Shown piece by piece: positions 25,958 through 33,893 of a stretch of DNA of 34,885 nt. The stretch covers positions 71,134 through 106,018 of the forward strand of contig JAFUBT010000003.1 of the NCBI GenBank assembly GCA_017460065.1, in the 5' to 3' direction. Within the stretch, counting starts at the first letter, position 1. Every line of letters begins with the position of its first letter. This stretch comes from Candidatus Saccharimonadota bacterium (lineage in GTDB: Bacteria > Patescibacteriota > Saccharimonadia > Saccharimonadales > Saccharimonadaceae). The notes under the pieces are model-generated. The model saw nothing but the letters and a program-made list of their open reading frames with translations, ran no database searches and had not been told where the DNA came from. A program made the position numbers and the translations under genes.

Positions 25958-26694
25958 ATTTTCTCGTTCAAAATCGAAACTAACCCTTCTATGCTATCAT
26001 AGAACGCTATTACTTCGTCTTTTGAAAACCCAAAAATATCTCTAAAGCTTGCCTCCGCGTAATTATCCAGCAGTTCCTCCCCCTTTAATTGAAAGGCGCC
26101 GTAATCCTCAATCATGGTTTCTTCGTTTACGTTTTTACTGTCGGCGTACTTCTCGGCAAACTCCTGAGCAGCCTCCCAGTACTTGCGCAATTCGTCCGCC
26201 ATTTTGCGCAAAAACTCATTCTCATCTTCCGCCAAAGACGTCAACTGCTCGTCGTTCAGACCGTCTTCTGCGCTCACCAATTCTCGCAAAGTCTTCTCGA
26301 CACGTGCGACCTTTTCCAGCTTCGCAAAATCTTCCTTCGCCTTATCATACTGTGCGGCCACTGACTTATTCTTCAATGCCGCACTTGCGCTTAAGCTCTC
26401 CATGTATTGCGCCACCTTATCACTCGCTGCCGCAAAACTATCCAGCTTTGCTTGTGACTCATCATTCAGCTCAAACTTGTCAATTTCCGCATTCAAAAAC
26501 TCCGCCACCTCCGGCTTTGTTTTCAAAATCTCGTCAGCATAGTTACGCGCTTCTTTGCAGCCTAGATTCCCCCTTATTGCCAGCATGACGCCCAGCGTCA
26601 CGCCAAAAGCCAACACCCCCAATCCCAAGCAAATCGCAATCAATTTCCCCCTGGACAACCTTACCTTTGCTTTTCTGCTCTTAGTACGCTTCAT
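25954..26694 (-). CDS. Membrane-anchored coiled-coil protein, unknown function
   Basis: I do not recognise this 246-aa protein. A basic N-terminus (KRTKSRKAKVRLSRGK) leads into one transmembrane helix (about 18-40); the rest is highly charged, rich in Glu, Lys and Ala, and predicted helical or coiled-coil, probably outside the membrane. A cysteine (GNLGCKEARN) follows the helix but there is no true lipobox. The ATG at 26694 overlaps the upstream stop (TAATG) and has a GAGGGGG site; an in-frame GTG 18 nt upstream is less likely. It overlaps the lipid-kinase gene by 4 nt. Confidence 0.75.
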   Translation of the reverse strand: MKRTKSRKAKVRLSRGKLIAICLGLGVLAFGVTLGVMLAIRGNLGCKEARNYADEILKTKPEVAEFLNAEIDKFELNDESQAKLDSFAAASDKVAQYMESLSASAALKNKSVAAQYDKAKEDFAKLEKVARVEKTLRELVSAEDGLNDEQLTSLAEDENEFLRKMADELRKYWEAAQEFAEKYADSKNVNEETMIEDYGAFQLKGEELLDNYAEASFRDIFGFSKDEVIAFYDSIEGLVSILNEKI

Positions 26695-27296
26695 TATAGC
26701 CCCCTCACCCACAGTTCACTTGGCAGCGGCCACGCATTCGGCTGGCAGCCGCGCAAGCCCGTCGATTGTTGCAACATAATCGGCGCCAGGCCACTATCGG
26801 TCTCACATTCAACAATATGGTCATGTCCCAAGAAATGCCCCACTTCGTGGTTCACCACCATCTTGCGGTAATTCTGTAAACTTACCCCCAACTCGTTGTA
26901 GCTATCCGATCCACCCAGCCAACGGTCGTCATTAATATATACGTTCGGCTTAACCGTGCAACTTAGCTTGTCCGAACAGCCCGCACTAGCGGCGCTAATC
27001 TCTGCCGGCGAAGCCAGCAGCACATGCATCTTGCCACCGCTCTCCACCTCGGTAAATTTCACGCCAGCACGTATCCAGCCCCGGCTATCATTCAAGGTCT
27101 CAGCCACCAGGCTGCGGAATTCCTCCAGGCTCCCCCGCACTTCGCCCTTCGTAGCCACATCATAGCTGACTTCTACCACGTGCCCCTGCGCGCTCCCCGC
27201 CGCTTCGACGTAATACGAGTCGACCGTGTCCTGCACCGAAATCTGCGTCTTCATTACTTCCGCCTGCATTAACAGGCCCAGTAAGCCCTCTATCAT
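26694..27296 (-). CDS. DUF3152-type zinc metalloprotease
   Basis: A 200-aa protein with the extended zinc motif HEVGHFLGHDH (about 150-160), i.e. HExxHxxGHxH of metzincin-like peptidases, inside VVNHEVGHFLGH and followed by a Met-turn candidate (APIMLQQ). The fold and the C-terminal cysteine (RGCQPNAWPLPSE) fit the DUF3152 family, known mainly from actinobacteria. Those proteins are normally secreted or membrane-anchored, but the N-terminus here (MIEGLLGLLMQAEVM) is not a convincing signal peptide. Its start overlaps the upstream membrane-protein gene by 4 nt (ATGA). Protease activity is inferred from the motif. Confidence 0.8.
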   Translation of the reverse strand: MIEGLLGLLMQAEVMKTQISVQDTVDSYYVEAAGSAQGHVVEVSYDVATKGEVRGSLEEFRSLVAETLNDSRGWIRAGVKFTEVESGGKMHVLLASPAEISAASAGCSDKLSCTVKPNVYINDDRWLGGSDSYNELGVSLQNYRKMVVNHEVGHFLGHDHIVECETDSGLAPIMLQQSTGLRGCQPNAWPLPSELWVRGL

Positions 27297-27922
27297 TCCT
27301 TCTCTTCCTCCACTTTACACAAACCTATGTGTCCAAGAATCATTTTCTCATCATCCGACGACGTCTCACAAGCATCAGCATTATTACTACTGTCAAAATC
27401 CGCCATTACCCAGACACCATCCGCCACGCGCTCGTACATAATCACCCGCACGGAGCCGCTGCTACGCCGCACCCCCAAGCTCACGTATTTATACCCCGCT
27501 ACTTGGCGCACAAAGTTAATGTTCGAATCGGCAATGTCCAAAGCATAATTATCGCCAAAACTCTGATGCAGCAACTTATCCAGCTCCACCATATCGCCCC
27601 CGTTTAGCAACTCGCGTTCACCAATTCGCGCCATCGCCTGCTCTTGTGATTCCACCCCCAAGCCAGCATAAACTGACTCCAATTTCGTCTGGCTCTCCAA
27701 CTTCGCTTGCTCGAGCTGATTCTTCTCGCGGTTCACGCCGTCCACCAAAACTACCGCCACAATCACCGCGGCAATCAGCCCTGCCGCAATAATCATCACA
27801 CAAATCGCCAGCCGTTTCCAGATATGACTCACAACTTTATCGCCCGTCACAATACCATTCGCATTCACGGCGTTTATCACATTCATCTGCACGGCATCAG
27901 ACTCGTTATTCTGCGGATTCAT
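27293..27922 (-). CDS. Single-pass membrane protein, unknown function
   Basis: A 209-aa protein, not recognised. The cytoplasmic N-terminus is about 35 residues, Asn-rich; one long transmembrane helix follows (about 38-62), then a short coiled coil (REKNQLEQAKLESQTKLES) and a globular domain with two cysteines near the end. The ATG at 27922 has an AGGAGG site 4 nt upstream; the adjacent GTG is too close to that site. It heads the operon containing the metalloprotease, coiled-coil protein, lipid kinase and TlyA-like gene. It may be a partner or anchor for the following metalloprotease. Confidence 0.75.
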   Translation of the reverse strand: MNPQNNESDAVQMNVINAVNANGIVTGDKVVSHIWKRLAICVMIIAAGLIAAVIVAVVLVDGVNREKNQLEQAKLESQTKLESVYAGLGVESQEQAMARIGERELLNGGDMVELDKLLHQSFGDNYALDIADSNINFVRQVAGYKYVSLGVRRSSGSVRVIMYERVADGVWVMADFDSSNNADACETSSDDEKMILGHIGLCKVEEEKE

Positions 27923-27966
27923 CACACCTCCTCACCCCTTAAAATTTCCAAAAATCTTATGTTTAT

Positions 27967-27975
27967 ATTTTACCA
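27967..27975 (-). promoter_or_regulatory. Extended -10 of the protease/lipid-kinase operon
   Basis: TGG-TAAAAT on the minus strand, about 44 nt upstream of the ATG at 27922; no clear -35. An AGGAGG ribosome site follows in the leader. Confidence 0.45.
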
Positions 27976-28000
27976 CAAGCGCCCCGCCGTCTCCTAGCTA

Positions 28001-28052
28001 TTGACATTTTCATCATTTTGTGCTATTATACAGACATGCTCCCTTTTGGAGC
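28001..28052 (+). promoter_or_regulatory. Consensus sigma70-type promoter and 5' hairpin of the beta-helix gene
   Basis: TTGACA (28001-28006), 17-nt spacer, TATTAT (28024-28029). This is the only perfect -35 I noticed in the window. The predicted transcript opens near 28036 with a small hairpin, GCTCC (28038-28042) pairing with GGAGC (28048-28052). An AAGGAGG site at 28101-28107 serves the gene. Confidence 0.75.
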
Positions 28053-28116
28053 AGTACATTTTGGTGTTATATCCAAAGTCGTCCCAAAAAATGCAGCTTA
28101 AAGGAGGTCATCATGC

Positions 28117-28833
28117 ATGAAATACCGACTTGGAAAACAGACGTTATGCTTTTACGGTCATGTGCTACACCGAGTCATTGCCCTGAAGGATATCCCCTCA
28201 CGGGGCGTCAAAGCTGGCGATGTGGGCGGTTGGCTCGAAGACGAGCATAACCTCTCTCAACACGGCGATTGCTGGATCGCAGAAGAGGCAAAAGTCTTTG
28301 GCCGCGCCCGTGTGCGCAACAACGCTTACGTCCACGAACGAGCCCGCATTTACGATCATGCCACGGTCAGTGGCAACGCTGAGGTGCGTGGCTATGCCCA
28401 GGTTTTCCGCGACGCCGCCATCGGCGGCAACGCCTCGGTACACGGCTACGCCATGGTTCATGAACAGGCCAAGGTTAACGACTTCGCCGAAGTCTACGGC
28501 AATGCCATCATCTATGGCCACGCCTGGGTCACCGAGCACGCCAAAGTATCCGGCTTTGCCTGGATCTTCGACTTTGCCATCGTCCACGGTGCCGCTGTAA
28601 TCCACGGGCACGCGCAAATCTTTGGCGACGCTAACATCCGCGACTTCGCTCGCGTTCACGGCAACGCCGAAATCAAGGGCCACGTCCAAGTTTTCGATAT
28701 GGCCGAGGTCTACGGTCTCGCCCGCCTCTCTGGCTACGTCGAAATTTGCGGCGATGCACAGGTTTTCGGCAACTCAGTCGCCGAAAAACACTGCCGTATC
28801 GAAAGCGGCACCTTCGATAGCGGCCTAGTATAA
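28117..28833 (+). CDS. YdcK-like left-handed beta-helix repeat protein
   Basis: A 238-aa protein. The N-terminus (MKYRLGKQTLCFYGHVLHRVIALKDIP) and the segment GDVGGWLEDEHNLSQHGDCWI match the YdcK-type proteins seen in enterobacteria and many phages. From about residue 50 to 225 it consists of imperfect hexapeptide repeats of the x-A-x-V-x-G-x-A type (NAYVHERARIYDHATVSGNA and so on), which form a left-handed parallel beta-helix. No enzymatic role is established; acyltransferase activity is not supported by a visible active-site His motif. The ATG at 28117 is 9 nt after AAGGAGG; the ATG at 28113 is in another frame. It is monocistronic, with its own promoter and terminator, suggesting acquired DNA. 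Confidence 0.85.
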   Translation: MKYRLGKQTLCFYGHVLHRVIALKDIPSRGVKAGDVGGWLEDEHNLSQHGDCWIAEEAKVFGRARVRNNAYVHERARIYDHATVSGNAEVRGYAQVFRDAAIGGNASVHGYAMVHEQAKVNDFAEVYGNAIIYGHAWVTEHAKVSGFAWIFDFAIVHGAAVIHGHAQIFGDANIRDFARVHGNAEIKGHVQVFDMAEVYGLARLSGYVEICGDAQVFGNSVAEKHCRIESGTFDSGLV

Positions 28834-28856
28834 TGATGTTAGCACCCCCCAAAAAA

Positions 28857-28878
28857 GCCCCCTACATAGGGGGCTTTT
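28857..28878. terminator. Bidirectional rho-independent terminator
   Basis: GCCCCCT (28857-28863), loop ACAT, AGGGGGC (28868-28874), followed by TTTT on the plus strand and preceded by AAAAAA, which gives TTTTTT on the minus strand. It lies between the convergent beta-helix gene and the surface-protein gene and should serve both. Confidence 0.9.
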
Positions 28879-28904
28879 CCATATCCCAAGCTATCGCAGA
28901 GCTC

Positions 28905-31900
28905 TTAATACCAACTCGGCCGTGGCACCGTAGTCGGTACGCCATTAAACATCGTGCGCTTACTGGCCGCAGTCATTTTCGAGGTGTCCCAACCGTCCAA
29001 CGCGGTAAAACTGACAACGTTTCTGTCATTTACGAACATCTGCCCCACGTTCACTACATTCGACGTGTTCCAATTCGCTAGACCATCAACGTTCGTTAAC
29101 GCATACATATAGCCGAACATCGTATTCATCGTCGTCACGCTAGAAGTGTCCCAGTTCGCTAGTGCATTCAGGTTGGTTAAATTGCTAACACTCGCAAACG
29201 TGCTTGACATATGTGTGACCTTAGAAGTATCCCAATTCGCTAGTGCGTCTATATTAGTCAAATTGCTACTTCCAGCAAATGTCATCGTCATATTCGTGAC
29301 GCTGGAGGTGTTCCAGTTTGCTAGACCACTAATGTCGGCCAGACTCGAAGAATCTGCACAGTGGAATAGACGGGCAATATTTTCTACTTTCGACACATCC
29401 CAGTTGGACAATGCGTTTACATCAGTTAGCCTAATAAGCCCAGAAAACATACCAGACATATCTACCACGCTTGACACATCCCAGTTAGCTAACCCACGAA
29501 TATCGGCTATCTCTTCAGACGCATAGAACAGACTAGACATATCCTTTACTTTCGACACATCCCAGTTAGCCAATGCATCCACATTAGTAATAGCTCGCAC
29601 ATTCGAGAACATACCCTTCATCGTCGTCACGCTAGAAGTATCCCAGTTCGCTAGTGCATCAATACTAGTCAATCGATAGACTCCGTGGAATGTCTCTTGC
29701 ATATTTTCTACTTTCGACACATCCCAGTTAGCTAGGCCACTAATATCTGTCAACTTGTACAAACTATCGAATGCCTTATACATATCCGTAACATTTGAAG
29801 TATCCCAATCTGCCAAAAAGTCGATATTGGTCAATTCAAAGTCCTGACTAAACATTTCTCTCATGTTCGTCACATTCGAGCTATCCCAAACCGCAGGCCC
29901 ACTGATATTCTCTAGGTTTCTCAATGTATAAAACATATACGAAGAGTCCGGCGCCAAATATGCCTCTTCTGCCTCCGTGTATAGATAAATCGTATTATTG
30001 TCGTGCCAGGCCAGAATCTGCGTTTTAGAATCATCCGCAGACACAACGGCTGTTGTCACTGACGCATCCGGCGGCGCCGTGCTCCATACGATATTCGTGA
30101 TAGTTCTGTTTATCTGAAAGTGCGATTCGTGATCAGGGTTAGCTAGCCGCTTGATAGCCAAATTAAACTCCGCACCGCTCAAGAAATGGGCTGGCTTAGC
30201 AACCACATGCACTGTTCCGTCCATCGTCTTCTCGATGCCTACTTTGTGCCAAGTCGCTCGTATCACCACGTCGTCCTGTGGCATCGCAAAATAGTCATCG
30301 TTCATCATCTCAACCGGACCGTCGTCAGTAAATGCCACATAGCCGCCAAAGTTATATCCCGTGCAAACAGGCGCTGCCTCCTCAATCGCCACCGTAGCAT
30401 ACGGTGCGTAGCTTTTCGCATCGCTTGGCACGCCACTTAGGACACAGTCGGCTGGCGCATTCGCTTCATAAGATACCGTATAATCCGCCCTCAAAGTTGG
30501 TGTTAGTCCACTATTGACGTTTTCGTCTTCGCCATCTGGCAATTTCGAAGCCACCGACTCCCCCTTATTAGTCGGGAACTGACCGCCTAATCCCAAATAC
30601 TCGTCCCGTAGTCTAAGCTTAATCTCTAGCTGTGCGCGGTCTCCTAGTTGCATGCCATCTATCGTCCAACTTATCCTCGGCACTCCACCCACTTCATCTA
30701 TCGCTACACTTCCAACCGTCGCAAACACATTCTCTACCGTAAAATGATCATTATCCACTAAATCCGTCAATAGGAATGATTCATAATACGCTGGATCGCC
30801 AAACGTGGCATTAGGCAACACTTTCCCAAAGTTTACATGTTGCGCCGCAGCTTGCTCGTCAGATATGGCTTTCACGGCATCATATATTGTGTCGCCCATA
30901 TCGAACTGCACTGCGCTAAAATATGCAAAATCATATTTTTCCTTTATCAAGCGGTACAACGCCTCCTCATTCGGCGTATCGTCGTTTGGACAACCATCGG
31001 TAATAAATACCACTCGAACTTTTCTACCCGTACTCGCGTCATATTCATTAAGCAGTTGTTCTACCTCTTTTAATGCAAGATAATAGTTTGTCGTACCATA
31101 CGCATTCAGCTGATATACTGCATCGGCTACCGCGTCACGGTCGTCCGTGAAGCCACTAACGGTCTGTGCTGTTATATTGAAGCTCACTAAAGCAATTTTT
31201 CGCTCCCGTTGGCTTCTCATTCTATCGATGGTGTCCACCAAACTCTCTTTGATACGCTCAATCTTAGCATTATCCGTCATCGACCCACTCGCATCCACTA
31301 CAAACAACACATCCGTATCACTTTCACCTGGCTCTTTCGCCACTGTATCCACATCCATCGTCACAGTTGCCTTACCATAACCAGTCCAAGCCGCAGATTT
31401 CTCCATCTGCCAAGCACCGCCCTCTTTGTTGACGTAGCTAACTTTTTCCGAAGTCATTACCACGGTATTGTCGCGAATTACGCTTGGTTCAGCCGCAAAC
31501 AACTGCGCCCCCATCGCACCCGCTACCGCAATCAGCACTACATCTGCCACTGCCATAGCAGTTAGCTTACGTTTCGTAATATCCGCCTGCTTCACTTCGC
31601 GGCGCAACACAATCACGCAAATCCCCAATCCAGCAATTCCCGCCAGCACCACAGCTACGTATTTATCAATATCATCCAAAGTATTCACAACCTGCCCCAC
31701 GAACTGCGACCAGCCGTCCGTTCCCTCTGGCACGCTACCAGGCCCCTCCGGCGTTACCGGTGTTACTGGTGCACTTGGCTCTTCACTTCCTACAAAGAAG
31801 CCCGTCGCCGCCCTGTATTCTTTGCTCGTATCAAAGAGATAATTATTATCGGCAATCGCACCCTGGATCTCAACCGTATTAATAATCTCCTCATCCGTCT

Positions 31901-33536
31901 CTTCGGTCACCACATATTTGGCTTTGATTGTCACTGTACCACCAGCATCAATCGTCGGAATCAACACCACCGTGTCGCTTTTAATCGTATAGTCGCCCCC
32001 TGGCAGCAATTCCACCCCAGACAACAGCTCTTTTACAAACACATCATGGATATCATATCCTGCTGTATTTTTTACAACGATCTCAAACTCGACCTCATCC
32101 CCCACCTGGAATTTCTCTTTTTCGTTCGTAATCTTAATCGTAATCTCTGGCGAGAACAAACCAGCCACCCGCATCCATTCGCCCACAATCTCCACATCGG
32201 CCGCAGGCATCGTAAAGCTCTCATTGGCATACCAGCCCAAGAACCGATAACCTTCTGCCGCTGGATTAGCCGCCAACGCTACCGTCGCCCCAGCTGGGTA
32301 TTCCGCCGTTGCCGGCAGCAAACTTTCCGCGTTCGGTGGCAACACCGCACTATCAAATCGGTAAGTCACCTTATAAGTCTTCTTCTTAAAGCTGCCGTGC
32401 ACTACCACATCGCCTGTCGGCATCGCAAAACCATTTTCGTCCAAAACCACATCACTGGATGTCCAGCCTTCAAAGATATACTCACCCAACTCCAAACCAG
32501 CCGAGGTCGAATCAGGCGTTACGATCGCGCCCGCTTCATATGTCTTCTCGCGCGGCACCACATAACCTTCCGGGACCTCACCATCAATCACGTAAGTCAC
32601 CTTATACTGCTGAGCTGCCGGCTTTGGCGTAAAGCTCCCCACAAATGCTACGTCACCGCTCGGCATCGTAAAGCCATCACCACTTACTACCACGTCGCTT
32701 GTCTGCCAGCCCGAGAACACATAACCGTCAACTTCCGGTACCGCCGCTACGCCCACCGTCAAATCGGCGCTATAGCTCTGCTCTTCTGGTACCGCTGGCG
32801 CACCCGCAGGCACATCACCCGTATAAGCATAAGTCACTTTATAGATTGGCGTCTTCTCACGCCCCATCCATACATGCGCCGTGTTCGAGTTCAAGTTCAA
32901 CAAACCCTCACTCAAATTCGCTGTATTATAAAAGTCCATCCGCTGCGCTGCGCCCAACTGCGGCGTCTTTGTAACCACACCAACCGTCAGCTCACAGCCC
33001 GCCTGAATTTGCGCCGTCCGAAAACTCACCGTCCGTGTGTTCGCATTATAATGCAGCCCATGATAAGTATATTCACTATGATCCGCATTCCAGGCGCCCG
33101 TATCCGTTGCCGCCTCCTGCGTATCATCAATCACCTCGCCCGAGCAAGTCGTAGTCGCATCATCGCGCGCCACCGCGCCAATACTTCCGTTCGCCGTCGT
33201 GATAAAGCCCACGAACTCCAAGCCCGCCGGCAACTTATCCGTCACCGTCGCTTGTCCACTGAGAATCTCCGCCCGTGTATTATCGTTCGACTGCACACCA
33301 TTCTTGTCCACCCCATCCGCCTTAACGGTCAGGTAATAGGTCAATTCCGTTTCTTCCGCGACCCGCGCCCCATTCTCCAAAGCCTGCGAATTCAAACCCC
33401 CGTTATATACCAAAGTGGCCAACACGGCCACTAAACAAATCAATCCAAAAACTATCACTCCAGCAAAAAAATTTGCCTTATTCCGCACCTGCGCAACACT
33501 CCGCTGAGCAAACTCAGCCTCACCAAAAGACTTCAT
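28905..33536 (-). CDS. Giant surface protein: B-repeats, vWA domain and BspA/DUF285 repeats
   Basis: A 1543-aa envelope protein. Order: cytoplasmic N-terminus; transmembrane helix 1 (about 23-45); DUF11-like region; three InlB-B/Flg_new-type repeats (about 227-455, each with GYxFxGW and a MPxxDV segment); a second DUF11-like domain (about 465-570); transmembrane helix 2 (about 624-645); a basic loop (RREVKQADITKRK); transmembrane helix 3 (about 659-680); a von Willebrand A domain with intact MIDAS DASGSM (about 750), GTTNYY and ITDG; one more B-repeat-like unit (about 1018-1100); and about 12 DUF285 repeats of 27 aa (NWDTSxVTxMxxMF) to the end, RPSWY. Both large parts should face outside. AAGGAG precedes the ATG. 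Likely an adhesin for host-cell or matrix binding; ligand unknown. Confidence 0.9.
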   Translation of the reverse strand: MKSFGEAEFAQRSVAQVRNKANFFAGVIVFGLICLVAVLATLVYNGGLNSQALENGARVAEETELTYYLTVKADGVDKNGVQSNDNTRAEILSGQATVTDKLPAGLEFVGFITTANGSIGAVARDDATTTCSGEVIDDTQEAATDTGAWNADHSEYTYHGLHYNANTRTVSFRTAQIQAGCELTVGVVTKTPQLGAAQRMDFYNTANLSEGLLNLNSNTAHVWMGREKTPIYKVTYAYTGDVPAGAPAVPEEQSYSADLTVGVAAVPEVDGYVFSGWQTSDVVVSGDGFTMPSGDVAFVGSFTPKPAAQQYKVTYVIDGEVPEGYVVPREKTYEAGAIVTPDSTSAGLELGEYIFEGWTSSDVVLDENGFAMPTGDVVVHGSFKKKTYKVTYRFDSAVLPPNAESLLPATAEYPAGATVALAANPAAEGYRFLGWYANESFTMPAADVEIVGEWMRVAGLFSPEITIKITNEKEKFQVGDEVEFEIVVKNTAGYDIHDVFVKELLSGVELLPGGDYTIKSDTVVLIPTIDAGGTVTIKAKYVVTEETDEEIINTVEIQGAIADNNYLFDTSKEYRAATGFFVGSEEPSAPVTPVTPEGPGSVPEGTDGWSQFVGQVVNTLDDIDKYVAVVLAGIAGLGICVIVLRREVKQADITKRKLTAMAVADVVLIAVAGAMGAQLFAAEPSVIRDNTVVMTSEKVSYVNKEGGAWQMEKSAAWTGYGKATVTMDVDTVAKEPGESDTDVLFVVDASGSMTDNAKIERIKESLVDTIDRMRSQRERKIALVSFNITAQTVSGFTDDRDAVADAVYQLNAYGTTNYYLALKEVEQLLNEYDASTGRKVRVVFITDGCPNDDTPNEEALYRLIKEKYDFAYFSAVQFDMGDTIYDAVKAISDEQAAAQHVNFGKVLPNATFGDPAYYESFLLTDLVDNDHFTVENVFATVGSVAIDEVGGVPRISWTIDGMQLGDRAQLEIKLRLRDEYLGLGGQFPTNKGESVASKLPDGEDENVNSGLTPTLRADYTVSYEANAPADCVLSGVPSDAKSYAPYATVAIEEAAPVCTGYNFGGYVAFTDDGPVEMMNDDYFAMPQDDVVIRATWHKVGIEKTMDGTVHVVAKPAHFLSGAEFNLAIKRLANPDHESHFQINRTITNIVWSTAPPDASVTTAVVSADDSKTQILAWHDNNTIYLYTEAEEAYLAPDSSYMFYTLRNLENISGPAVWDSSNVTNMREMFSQDFELTNIDFLADWDTSNVTDMYKAFDSLYKLTDISGLANWDVSKVENMQETFHGVYRLTSIDALANWDTSSVTTMKGMFSNVRAITNVDALANWDVSKVKDMSSLFYASEEIADIRGLANWDVSSVVDMSGMFSGLIRLTDVNALSNWDVSKVENIARLFHCADSSSLADISGLANWNTSSVTNMTMTFAGSSNLTNIDALANWDTSKVTHMSSTFASVSNLTNLNALANWDTSSVTTMNTMFGYMYALTNVDGLANWNTSNVVNVGQMFVNDRNVVSFTALDGWDTSKMTAASKRTMFNGVPTTVPRPSWY

Positions 33537-33546
33537 GGGCCTCCTT

Positions 33547-33893
33547 AAAAAAATTTGTATTTTTAGCCCATTCCTATACCCCCAGCTTACCCCATTCCCT
33601 CACCAAGCGCAAGCGTTTTGCCCTGCTCCACCTTATCCCGCCGCTCCGCCCGGCCACATCAACGTTGTTTCTCGTCGGTATTACGGTCCTTCTTGATAGC
33701 GGTTTCAGGCATTTATATTCCCCCTTTCCTTATTTGATTGGGTCAGATGTTCCCATGTTGATGTGTTCTCGCTTAGTCTGAGATGTGGACGGAGAGATAA
33801 CAATGATGGCAAAAAACGGTTGATGGATAGACAACTGCAGACATAAAAAACAACCCACGGATTACCGTGGATTGTCAGTGGTTAGGCGCTATT
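33547..33893. other. 347-bp intergenic region between surface-protein genes
   Basis: No convincing gene. It holds the terminator of the right-hand surface gene and must hold the promoter of the left-hand one, though I cannot fix a -35/-10 pair (AT-rich candidates are the GTATAGG and GCTAAAAATAC segments near 33555-33580 on the minus strand). A 17-codon minus-strand frame (33659-33712) has a purine-rich AAGGAAAGGGGG stretch upstream, but no recognisable product. Base skew changes in this region. Confidence 0.6.
33845..33874 (-). terminator. Rho-independent terminator of the right-hand surface gene
   Basis: Minus strand: CAATCCACGG (33874-33865), loop TAAT, CCGTGGGTTG (33860-33851), then TTTTTT (33850-33845). 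A 10-bp stem with one G-U pair, about 20 nt after the stop codon. Confidence 0.92.

Noticed and set aside
29000-29900. Regular repeats suggesting a CRISPR array
   Set aside because: Units are coding, diverged and contiguous with no unique spacers; they translate to DUF285 repeats.
32046-33434. A 462-codon open frame on the plus strand opposite the giant surface gene
   Set aside because: Rich in His, Arg and Ile with no domain; it is the complementary reading of well-recognised B-repeats and arises from base bias.
33659-33712. A 17-codon small frame on the minus strand, which would continue if UGA were read as glycine
   Set aside because: UGA is a stop in two overlapping genes of this window, there is no recognisable product, and a short frame of this size is expected by chance.
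33547-33893. Replication origin with DnaA boxes
   Set aside because: Only weak partial matches to TTATCCACA were seen; the skew change is reported as an observation, not as an origin call.
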